From positions 36,663,315 to 36,727,314 of the forward strand of contig NW_024037069.1 of the NCBI RefSeq assembly GCF_015706575.1: a DNA stretch of 64,000 nucleotides, in the 5' to 3' direction. Positions 11,489 through 31,216 of this stretch are shown one piece after another; position 1 is the first letter of the stretch, and the number at the start of each line of letters is the position of its first letter. Below the pieces are notes generated by a model. That model was not told the DNA's origin, made no database searches, and saw nothing but the letters and a program-made list of their open reading frames with translations. The position numbers were made by a program, and so were the translations under genes. The DNA comes from Patiria miniata. Taxonomy: Eukaryota; Echinodermata; Asteroidea; Valvatida; Asterinidae.

Positions 11489-13641
11489 ACACGGTGTCGG
11501 GATAAGAGTGAATAAACTTCAAAACAGGTGAGTAAATTTCTTGCTTTGTGCCCGTTTCCTTGCTCCATGTTGTGGCATATTTTGAGCACGGCGTGCCGCT
11601 GCGTGCAGACGATAAAATTCCCCGTCAAAATGGCGGGCGAAGTCAAATGGCCGCCAAAACTCTGAACTTAATTTTAAAAAGATGTTGTTTCATTTGTCTG
11701 TGTACTGCAGAATATCGCCTCGGAAGTTCTCAAACAGCCTCCAGATTCGATTTGTTTTTGTATAGAATGATATCTACACATTTCCGTTTATTGGTCACGG
11801 GAAAAAAATGACATCTCTCAAAACCACGTGGGCCCAGGTGGGTCTTCAGTAACTAAACGATTATGATTTATAGGGCCTACATGTATCTATGGATTGGGGA
11901 AGGGCTCCGTTTACACTGTAAAACTTACCCTACATGTATTTAGTTAAGGACGTTGGTGTAAACTTATCATTTCCAACATCTTTGTCTTTAGAAACAAAAA
12001 TGGTCCATTTTCCTCAAAAGATATCCTACATTTTGTTCATTTTAACATGGAGGAAAATTTATGTTTATTGGGCCTAATGGGCATGTAGGCCTATTTTGGG
12101 CAAAAGATACCTAACTTGTTTTAACATTAGGCCCCGTCAGTATTTTTGGAGGGGATATTGTTCATTTTGTTTCCGGGCATTGTAAATGCTTGCCCTTTGT
12201 ACAAGTACTGAAATTCAAATAAGCAAGTAAAGAATTCACAAGGTAGTCCACTTTTTGAACAAACTTTATTTTTTACACTTTTTTTTATTTTTGCACAGCC
12301 GCTTGTATAATGTTCAGTTATTTGCTTAAAAACACATCCATGCAGTAAAACAGACAAAAACGGTATTTTGATATTTTTCCTTAAGACTGAATAAAACTGT
12401 GAATTTTAATCTAAAAAATAGCGTAGTCCTATATACCCTTAAATTCCAAAAAAAAATAGGTGTATAAATAAACTTTTCAGTTGTAAAGAAAAATATCAAA
12501 CCGCCGAATTTGTTACAAGGATACACACCAATTCACACACGTTACGTTAATTTTGTTTCATGCATAGTTATTGCAAGTGTGGGAAAAAAAGAGAAAAAGC
12601 CGTTATTTACAATTATTCACTGGTAATATTTTTGCCAAACAGAAATTATACAATTTTCAAAGCCTCTTGAAATCAACTTTCCCAATTATATACAGAAGCA
12701 TCCTTCGTGCTCAGATTTAAAAAATATGAAACAAAAAAAATCAAACAAATGATTTACTTAACTTTTTTTATTTGGCATTGCTTAATGTTTTTGTCCTTGA
12801 AAGATTGGCAGTCGTAATTGGTCTTGCCTGAAACGCCATATCGTTTCTTTTAATACTTGTTATCGGACATACTTTACAAATTAAGTTTTTTTACTTGAAA
12901 TATTTTCATGGTTTTGTTAAAGCACACTTGATTATGCACAGCTGACAGTTTTTTGATATTTCTAACAGTCGTCTACAACTTGAAATTAGGAATTTGCGTA
13001 ACACAGATGTTAACAGACGGCTGTTGCAATATCTGACAAAAAATATTTTCGAAATATATACGGTGGGTGTTATTAGAGAACAAATTAGTACATTTCAAAT
13101 TTTACCTTCATGATGTAGGTCTACCCTATTAATATTCAGGAACTAAGTCGCATTTGCATATGTTTTGAACTGACATATCAATGCTCATTAAGTGTTACTA
13201 ATGCCTATTCTCTAGATATTCTTTCTTACTAAAATAGTTTCTTTGTTTTAATTAAAATGTGAACAATCAGGCAAGGATATACTTGTGAAGTTTCTTTATT
13301 TCTGGACGGAATTCATTGATAAAGGCAACAGAAATATGACTATTACATGTATATACCCTTTACAAATACTTGTAATGATTACATGTCCAAAAATAATTGC
13401 AACATGTGGTGCCTAAGCTGTTTCTCAGACTTTTGTCTCAGACCATGTGCCTACAAACCAAAAAAGTACTTGTGAGTGCAACAATTTACATCATTTGGAA
13501 TTTTAATTAAAGCTGCCACATTCGATCAAATTTGAATGGACGCACCACAAAAAAGCATGCAAATTTATGCAACATGTATGCAAATCTGTCAGATTACTCC
13601 GCACGCGCATGCGCGGGATGTTGTGCGATCATGCGCAGTTT
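11489..13641. other. Spacer between fold-back element and tektin-3
   Basis: AT-rich, no recognised gene. Two YY1-like motifs (AAATGGCGGGC and AAATGGCCGCC) lie 14 bp apart near 11628-11655. AATAAA on the minus strand at 13300-13295 is the best candidate poly(A) signal for the tektin gene. Confidence 0.5.
13295..13300 (-). promoter_or_regulatory. Candidate poly(A) signal of tektin-3
   Basis: TTTATT on the plus strand reads AATAAA on the minus strand, about 340 bp past the tektin stop codon. Confidence 0.45.
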
Positions 13642-23841
<10,200 letters not shown>

Positions 23842-24644
23842 GGTGTCTGGTTATAGATCGCTCGTACTGTATCTAGAGTACTAAATGATTGGGGTGTCAG
23901 GTGTAAACGCGTAGGATCAACAGGTGTGTCACAGGAATTTCCTGTCACAGAGCTTGTACTGCGGAAACTTCAAAAGGTTGAGACAAACTAGCGACTACAG
24001 TTATTTCTTCCAAATCGAGGGAAATCAGGATTCTGAAACTCCCAAAACGTGTTGACATTTAGATATGTTCACTCCAAATGACGTGGGAAATCCTTTTCGG
24101 TAGACCTACAATCCAACACTCCACTCACTTCACGACCGGGTTTATGTTTATAGAAACGTCGCGCCGATCCGCTTAATGCATAATGCAGTGCTGTGCAAGC
24201 CGTGTTGCTACGGACGCAATTGTTCGCCCGGTCGCGCCAGTAGTTAGGTTAACATCGTGAACGTGTGTGTACACTGGGGATTAAAAACTGGGGTCGTATA
24301 GATGGCGCTGTTTGACGAACCAGTGAATGTAACGGGACAAAAGGTCTGTTCCACCCCATGACGACTATCAATGGGCTGCCTTAGCAACGCACCCCACGTG
24401 GAGGTTTCAGTTTTGATCGATCGGGCTTGTCACATGACCTGGAACTATAGAACAGGTAGGGGGTACGTGTGTGTGTACATCGAGCCCATTCATATCTCGG
24501 TAACACAGATCATAATAATGGGCCACCCTTCCAGCTTACACAAAACCAGTTCAATAAACACGCCCACCCATTGACATCGGTCATTTATATGTAAATATCT
24601 TCTACATATAAGATTTTATTAGGCTTTCCATGGTGGAGATTCAG
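23842..24644. other. Upstream region of tektin-3
   Basis: Contains the presumed 5' UTR and promoter of tektin-3 (minus strand). GC content is higher near 24120-24360. No TATA box or other element could be assigned with confidence. Confidence 0.4.
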
Positions 24645-24930
24645 TATCGTTTCAGTTTGCGGTAACACCATGTGGAATAAAAACAGTAGATATTTAGTTC
24701 TGAAAAGAACTTGTCCTGCTTATTATCAAATTTCGCTAAGTAGTTTTAGTTCTGATAAGAATGACAGTCATGCTTTAAGTTATAAAAGAACTTGACTGTT
24801 CTTATCAGAACTAAAACAACTTAGCGAAAGTTGATAGAATATAAGCAGGACAATTTCTTTTCAGAACTAAATATAAACTGAGCAATAGTTATGCCACATT
24901 GTGTTACCGGTAACACAAACCGAAACGATA
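24645..24930. mobile_element. Palindromic MITE with arms of about 140 bp
   Basis: The left arm from TATCGTTTCAGTTTG to about 24770 is matched in inverse orientation by the right arm ending CAAACCGAAACGATA. Within the arms, AAGAACTTGTCCTGCTTAT and GTTTTAGTTCTGATAAGAA recur inverted. The whole element could fold into one long imperfect hairpin. No ORF. It lies in the spacer upstream of tektin-3. Confidence 0.85.
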
Positions 24931-25204
24931 TCTTTTTCATGTTCTCGAATAGGATGGGGTCAGGTCAAATCAGAGAATTGTTAAAATTATTAACAACTAT
25001 TTTTAAAAGAACCTAAGACCAAATGGTTTGGAGTTTTCTCATTTTGTAAAGTTATAAAAATGCAGTAAACAGATTAAATTTGGTTATATAGTTTTGAAAA
25101 TACATTATGTAGTCCTACTTTCCAAAATTGAGTTGTGATGATCATGAGTAAATGCTCTGAATGCATAAACACATTATGTTTTGAAACTGTCAAAAGTGGA
25201 CCAA

Positions 25205-25382
25205 TGGATCCGGAAAACCAGACTGTTTTATGGCGGAGCTTTGCAACGAACTTCCCCGAGGTCGCGGGGTGCTCGTATCGGCACGTGCGGGTTCACTGGT
25301 GTCGTCGTCCGTGCCAACGGCACCGTTTATTCGGTGGGATTCCGATAACTCGGTACATGAAATCCAAAACCCAGGTCATTAA
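25205..25382 (+). other. Small GC-rich island with a 50-codon ORF
   Basis: A locally GC- and CpG-rich block stands in AT-rich spacer. It contains ATG GCG GAG in a favourable context at 25230 and an ORF to the TAA at 25380-25382 (MAELCNELPRGRGVLV at the start). I recognise no family. It could be a first exon plus promoter of an unidentified gene, or chance. No further exon could be joined to it. Confidence 0.25.
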
Positions 25383-26711
25383 TCAATCATGTTACAGTCA
25401 TATCGGTGGGGAAAACGGATCATACTTTTCCACACAGGAGAGCATGTTGGCAAGGTAGGTCTACATGCCATTGGATTTAAAACTGACAGTTCTTTCATGT
25501 AGTTAAGCACATTTTATTCGCTTCACATCACAATACATGCAATTTGTCTGCTGTAAACTATTAAATATATTTTTTTGTATTATGTAAGACGGGTTTTAAC
25601 TTGATACTGTTGATTTTGTTTTATCTTAAACAGTATTCAAGTTATTTCCTTTTTATTTGAGAACGTCTGAAAGTTTATCTCGTGCCTTAAACCTAATGAA
25701 ATGAAACTTGATTATTGGGTATAAGTCTCATGAAATGATAAATTTGGCGGTCCGTTGCATTATACTTGCATTCTGTGCCCCATGGCAAAGCAGTTTCTGT
25801 AATTTTTTTAACAAGAATGAGCCGAAAATCATACACAAATTATAATGGCCGACAACTCCCAGCAAAATTGTTGTAGCCAATTCTGTGCCCGTATTGCAAT
25901 CAGTGAAAATTGGGAGTGAATATCAAAATTAGAATTTGAATAAAAATCATGTAGGCCTACATTCAAGTCTTGCAAAGTCAACACAAATCCACAGGCTGTG
26001 TTTGTTCACCACAACGGTATTTTGATGGTAGTTTACTTTGCGACGGAGAAACCTAAGTAATGCTTCAAAACATTTACACTGCTGTACATGTATGTCGTAC
26101 AAAAGCTGGCCTTGCATTGCTCAATTTGACGTTGTTTTCCTCAAAGCAATATACTGCGTCTCTTACCGTAACGTCCGCGTCTGAGAGTGAACAAACAACA
26201 ATCGGTGAATGCCATTTATTATGTACCTACATGCTGCCTTTTGTAAATACATCCGCGGACTAGCCTTGTCTGCGAAGGATGCGGGAATTTGGAAGGCTTC
26301 ACTCTCTCGATCGGCCGGGTAGTGGAATAATGCGCGTACATTTTTTCTGGGGGTTAGGCCTATGTTGTGTTCAATAATGTTTTGTTGTAATTTCTTCGAA
26401 CTATTGAAGGTAAGATACGGTATATTAACCACTATAAAAAAACAGTGCCACACAAGGCACGTTATCCGTATACGGTTGCCGCCCGGTAGATTAATTGCCA
26501 TAGTCACACCAAAATGTACAGAGAAGACAGGTTGAAGACAAAAGCATAGTTCTAACAAAGTCCAAGTTTTTTCAGACGCACATCTAGGGCCTACTTGATT
26601 CGCCATCTTTCATCTTTTTGTCTTTCTTTTATTTTTGCCTTTTGAAAAAGGTCCAGCTATAGGATCGAGTCTGAGAATCAGTCGTTCACGTGTACAGAGG
26701 GGTGCATACCT

Positions 26712-26817
26712 ATGTTCCCCAATACCGATGTTCCCCGAAATCCCTACCAATATAACCCTAACCCTAACCCTAACCCTAATCCTAAGGATTTCGGGGAACA
26801 TCGGTAGTGGGGAACAT
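26712..26817. repeat. Telomere-like CCCTAA tract inside a 32-bp inverted repeat
   Basis: Arms at 26712-26743 and 26786-26817 are reverse complements with one mismatch (ATGTTCCCCAATACCG and onward). The loop holds a CCCTAA tract at 26754-26780. ORFs across it on both strands are artefacts of the repeat. Confidence 0.9.
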
Positions 26818-27611
26818 TGGGTAGATCCCGTACATAGCCACACTACGAGCGTCTGATATATCCGTGTATGCAAATTTTATGCGACCCCGCGCGCCAGCCA
26901 ATCTGAGTCGATTTTAGAAATTGTGTCGTCATTTCGATCAAAATGTGGACTAAGCTGTTGATTGGTTAATTTGGCTGCCATGTTTTTGTAATGTTAACGG
27001 TTACCGAACACCCGATAGAAGGCGCTCGCTGAATTGTCAGAATCTCGAGATCAAGACGCAGTCTTGTTTTTGCATAAATAATCGCCAAATCTACGCGATA
27101 GACGCAGTTTGTGTCCAAGCGGCTAATCCATAAACTAGCTAGGATCGGAGGTCCTGCTAATATTTACCGAAACCTCAGGACTTCTTATGTGTATTATGTG
27201 TATTTTACGTCTACCATCGGAAGCGCAGCAGTTTTTTATTTCTCATATTTTCCCACACATGCACTTTGCACACGGTGAACCGACGAATTAGCTTTTGTTT
27301 TCTATCAATTGCAAAATGTTGCAAGAAACGTCTCTTTCAAAATTATTGGTTTGAATCTGAACTTAAAATGTCCCTTTGATTCAATAGTTGGCATATTTTT
27401 TACTATAACCATTATTACCGTGACAGAGATATTTCTTATCGACAGTGACAAAAACCATCTGCGCTCAAATTCACCATATTCAAATAATTTGTAAAATGCT
27501 TTTTTCTGTGAGTTCAGTGTCTCATTGAGTGACATAGTAACAATAACAGTCATTATAATCATGTTATCTTCTTTATTGGCAAGTTCCTAATTTTCCCAGT
27601 AAAAAAAAAAA

Positions 27612-27650
27612 GATACGGCGAAAGTATTGGCCCAATAATTTCGCCGTATC
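27612..27650. repeat. Tight hairpin with 19-bp arms
   Basis: GATACGGCGAAAGTATTGG is followed at once by its near-perfect reverse complement ending TTTCGCCGTATC. A poly-A run precedes it. Probably a collapsed palindromic transposon remnant. Confidence 0.75.
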
Positions 27651-28219
27651 GTAACGGGATAATATGGAGCTCCATTCTAAAAAGTTACTTTAATGAAGTT
27701 AAATGGTACCTTTGTGTTTCATTGCTATTTTTGCTTGAAAGGATATTACTAATACGAATTTCCGTATTCGTGAGCAAATAAGTGACGTTATCTGAGGCAA
27801 AAAAAGTCAGTGTTGTTGCTGCTTGCGCCCCCCCCCCCCCCAATACTTTTTAAAAATCAAGAAATATTGTTTTTAACCTTCTTATACTTAAGTACATAGC
27901 GGCCAGTCAGTGAGCAAAACATACCATTTTAGCTTAGTAACTTGTCCAGAAAATCACTAAACAGTTGTGAAAAGTTAATACATGTATAAAAAGTGACATC
28001 ATAACAACAGCGCCCTCTTGTGTCAGGGCGCAGCACAGATTCTGTAACTAATGAAATAGTTTCCTAAAAAAATATGAAACCAATACAAACGTGCTCCATG
28101 TATCTACACAGTCTAGAGACATGAATAATTGCACAAATTATGATAATATTGCTTTGTCCCATTGATCAGTAATGAAACTTATTATTAAAAAAATATAGCT
28201 CATTTTATGAGGCTTTCAT

Positions 28220-30226
28220 TTGGTTTTATTTTACAGTTCACATGATAAATATGGAACTTTGGAAAATATCTTCAAAAATGGGCTGACTAACATCATAAAT
28301 CAACTAGTTCCTCAGAAGATTGCCAAGGGCAGACCTAGACCTGCTTGGCTTTCAACTGACCTAATACGCATGTGCAGAAAGAAAGAGAGGCGTTATGTGA
28401 AAGCAAAGAAAAGTGGGTTAGCATCAGACTGGGAAGACTTCAAAATACTACAGAAGAAAGTCAACCGTGAGGTTCGCCGAGCAAAGCGTTCTCACCTACA
28501 GGATATTACCTCAACTGAAAATCCAAGACAGTTTTGGCGATTTATTAACTCCAACAGGAAAGACAACACGGCCATACAGGTTCTCAAAAAAGATAACACA
28601 AACATCACCACAGATAAAGAAAAAGCTGATGTGTTAGCTGACCAGTTCAGTAGTGTGTTCACCAGAGAAGGGGAGGTTGATGCAGATACCCAGCAGAGTT
28701 TACCATCCAGTCCATATCCTGACATGCCTGACATCGTGGTGTCCGTGGATGGCGTTGCCAAGCTGCTGAAGGAGGTTAACACCAGCAAATCTGCAGGACC
28801 CGATGCTCTGTCCAACAAGGCACTCAAACTGGCTGCTGATGTCATTGCACCAATGCTTGCAGTCATATTTCAACAGTCACTCGATACTGGCACTCTGCCT
28901 ACAGATTGGAGAAAAGCAAATGTTGCGCCACTTTTCAAAAAGGGCTCCAGATATGATCCTTCCAACTATAGGCCAATCTCACTGACGTCGGTTAGTTGTA
29001 AACTGTTAGAGCACATCATAGACAGCCATCTTATGGAACATCTTACAGACAACCAAATCCTGAACCCGAACCAACACGCTTTCCAGAAAGGCTTGTCATG
29101 TGAATCACAGCTCGTCATGACCATGCAAGATCTGACCAGTAATTTCGGCAACCAGATAACCACAGATGTTGCAGTATTAGACTTCTCGAAAGCTTTCGAT
29201 GTCGTCCCTCACAAGAAGCTAATCCAAAAAATTGGGTATTATGGAGTCAGAGGTAAAACTCAGAACTGGATTAAATCATTTCTGACAGACAGGCTACAAC
29301 GGGTGATGGTCAACGGTGAAACGTCCAAGTGGCATCAAGTATTAAGTGGAGTTCCGCAGGGAACAGTCCTGGGACCGCACTTGTTTCTACTCTTCATAAA
29401 TGACATCAACGACTCTGTGGGTGGAACAACACGACTTTTTGCTGATGACTGCTTGATGTACCGCAAGATTCATTCTCCATCCGATGAGCATTCATTCCAG
29501 AAAGATCTTGATACCTTGGCTGACTGGGCAGATACATGGGGTATGAAATTCAATCCAAGCAAATGCAATATCATGAGAATCTCCAGAAAAAGAGACTCGG
29601 TAAAACCATCATACACCATGTCAGGGGTAAATCTTGAAGTAAAAGCTGAGATCACTTATCTCGGTATCATCATCCAGAATAATTTGAGTTGGAACCGCCA
29701 GACTGAACATGCAGCCTATAAAGCCACCCGTGTCCTCAACTTCATCATGAGAAACTTCTACCCAGCCTCAAAGTCCGTCAAAGAGAAATTATATTTCACC
29801 CTGGTGAGGCCCCTCCTTGAATATGGGAGTACTGCTTGGAACCCATATGTCACCAAAAACATCTCTTCACTTGAAAGAGTCCAGAGGCGAGCTGCACGTT
29901 TCGTCTGCAAGGATTTTTCAAGAAGAAGCAGCGTAACTCAGATGTTGGCTACGTTGGGCTGGACATCACTTGAAGAGAGGAGGGAATTAAACCAACTAGT
30001 ATTTCTGTCCAAGGTCATCAACAACACAGTAAACATTCAACCAGATGCACTGCAACCGAAAAGCAACAGACAAAGGAGGGGGAACAACTGCCAATTTAAT
30101 GAAATCACTGCAAGAACCAATGTCTACATGCAATCCTTCTTACCAAGAACAGTCAGAAAATGGAACACATTACCCCAAGATGTCATCAATGCCCCAAACC
30201 ACATTCAATTTAAATCTTTGATATAG
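28220..30226 (+). CDS. Non-LTR retrotransposon (LINE) reverse transcriptase, 5'-truncated
   Basis: An uninterrupted frame of 668 codons opens directly after a TGA at 28208-28210 and ends with TAG; its first codon is TTG, so it has no proper start. The N-terminus (about residues 10-110) is the basic linker that follows the endonuclease in LINE ORF2 proteins (RPRPAWLSTDLIRMCRKKERR). The reverse transcriptase follows: NYRPISLTS, VLDFSKAFDVVPHKKL, SGVPQGTVLGP and the catalytic box FADD near residue 410. The C-terminal part shows LEYGSTAWNPY and LERVQRRAARFV, seen in CR1/jockey-type elements. The endonuclease is missing, as expected from 5' truncation at insertion. The long intact frame suggests a recent copy. 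The exact clade is uncertain. Confidence 0.93.
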   Translation: MVLFYSSHDKYGTLENIFKNGLTNIINQLVPQKIAKGRPRPAWLSTDLIRMCRKKERRYVKAKKSGLASDWEDFKILQKKVNREVRRAKRSHLQDITSTENPRQFWRFINSNRKDNTAIQVLKKDNTNITTDKEKADVLADQFSSVFTREGEVDADTQQSLPSSPYPDMPDIVVSVDGVAKLLKEVNTSKSAGPDALSNKALKLAADVIAPMLAVIFQQSLDTGTLPTDWRKANVAPLFKKGSRYDPSNYRPISLTSVSCKLLEHIIDSHLMEHLTDNQILNPNQHAFQKGLSCESQLVMTMQDLTSNFGNQITTDVAVLDFSKAFDVVPHKKLIQKIGYYGVRGKTQNWIKSFLTDRLQRVMVNGETSKWHQVLSGVPQGTVLGPHLFLLFINDINDSVGGTTRLFADDCLMYRKIHSPSDEHSFQKDLDTLADWADTWGMKFNPSKCNIMRISRKRDSVKPSYTMSGVNLEVKAEITYLGIIIQNNLSWNRQTEHAAYKATRVLNFIMRNFYPASKSVKEKLYFTLVRPLLEYGSTAWNPYVTKNISSLERVQRRAARFVCKDFSRRSSVTQMLATLGWTSLEERRELNQLVFLSKVINNTVNIQPDALQPKSNRQRRGNNCQFNEITARTNVYMQSFLPRTVRKWNTLPQDVINAPNHIQFKSLI

Positions 30227-30316
30227 TTAATTATGCCACTCTCCAAGCCTCTTAGTTATACTTCCTCGAGGAGTTCTGAAGAGGATAACCACCAAGTACC
30301 AAGTACCAAGTATAAA
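28220..30316 (+). mobile_element. LINE copy, 5'-truncated, with short-repeat 3' tail
   Basis: The copy spans the reverse-transcriptase ORF, a short 3' UTR of about 65 bp and a terminal tract of ACCAAGT repeats (about 30289-30312), then TATAAAAC. A microsatellite-like 3' end instead of poly-A is known for CR1/L2-type LINEs. The true 5' border was not fixed. Confidence 0.7.
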
Positions 30317-31216
30317 ACAATTCTGATATTCAAATATTCTTTATTAAATAAAAGCAAACAGCGGGACCAATTTGTTACAGATTCCAACTGCGCAAGCGCA
30401 CTTCATTATTACTTATTTCATTTCGGATATAACTTCCCACGGTAGTTATGAATAAATTCCAAATTTAAGATGAAAATAGTTTGCATACAGTGAAGTATGA
30501 TGTTCATTGTTTTGGAATTTTGTAGTTCATTGCTAAACAAGAACTGTTTTTCAATTTCGTTGGTACGCTCTATAATGTTGCACGTATACGTCGAATCCCA
30601 GTTGGGTGGTTTCGTGAGCATGCGCACTTGCACGCAACTATTAACATTTTTTAAAGTGAATGGCAGTGCTGTTATTACGCCATTTTGGAGGTACGTACAA
30701 ACACACTTGACTCCAAGCTAGGCAATTGAGGTAAGGTTGCATTTTGCATTACTTCAAAATGGCAGTTTTACAATCTTTAAAGATGCAATCCCCATGCTCT
30801 TAAAGGAGTTTTTCTACTACTTTATTCCGATTTTGAGCGTCTGCAACCCGCTGCAAAGGGATTTCAGTTTTTGCGTACAAATGAACCCGCCCTGCGAGAG
30901 CCGAATTATTGTCTGGCAGCCAATAATTATATTTTTGTGAAGAAATAATTTTATAACCGTTACATGTCTGTGGAGTTTTGCGTTCGATGTCTCATTCGAA
31001 AGTGAATAACAATTGGAAAAAAATGTATTTTCGAGGTGAAACTCAAAACTAGCACGGGAATGCAACTTTAACATGTTTTATTCAAGTACAGTTCCTACGT
31101 TGCTTTAATAAACGTAATGTTTGATTTGTAGTATTAGTACCTAGAAAATCATGTCAGTTTTGTGCTTTCCTTCACTCAAATTATGGCTTTGCGGGTTTGG
31201 TTTATATAAACAAAAT
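30317..31216. other. Spacer between LINE and nuclear receptor A
   Basis: No secure gene. A 31-nt candidate first exon (30660-30690, MAVLLLRHFG then GTACGT) is discussed as a finding. AATAAA on the minus strand at 31082-31077 is the likely poly(A) signal of nuclear receptor A. Confidence 0.4.
31077..31082 (-). promoter_or_regulatory. Candidate poly(A) signal of nuclear receptor A
   Basis: TTTATT on the plus strand (AATAAA on the minus strand) lies about 135 bp past the stop codon. Confidence 0.55.

Larger units (their letters stand above)
25383..28219. other. Gene-free spacer
   Basis: Apart from the telomere-like hairpin and the 27612 hairpin, no gene, RNA or repeat could be supported here. 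A 13-14 base poly-C run lies near 27829-27842. Confidence 0.45.

Noticed and set aside
9775..11522. Several ORFs with NSLLRII-type repeats on both strands
   Set aside because: They are translations of the 21-bp fold-back repeat units.
26610..26873. ORFs with LTLTLTL / RVRVRVR repeats
   Set aside because: They are translations of the telomeric hexamer tract.
28492..28866. 124-codon minus-strand ORF inside the LINE
   Set aside because: Antisense of the reverse-transcriptase frame.
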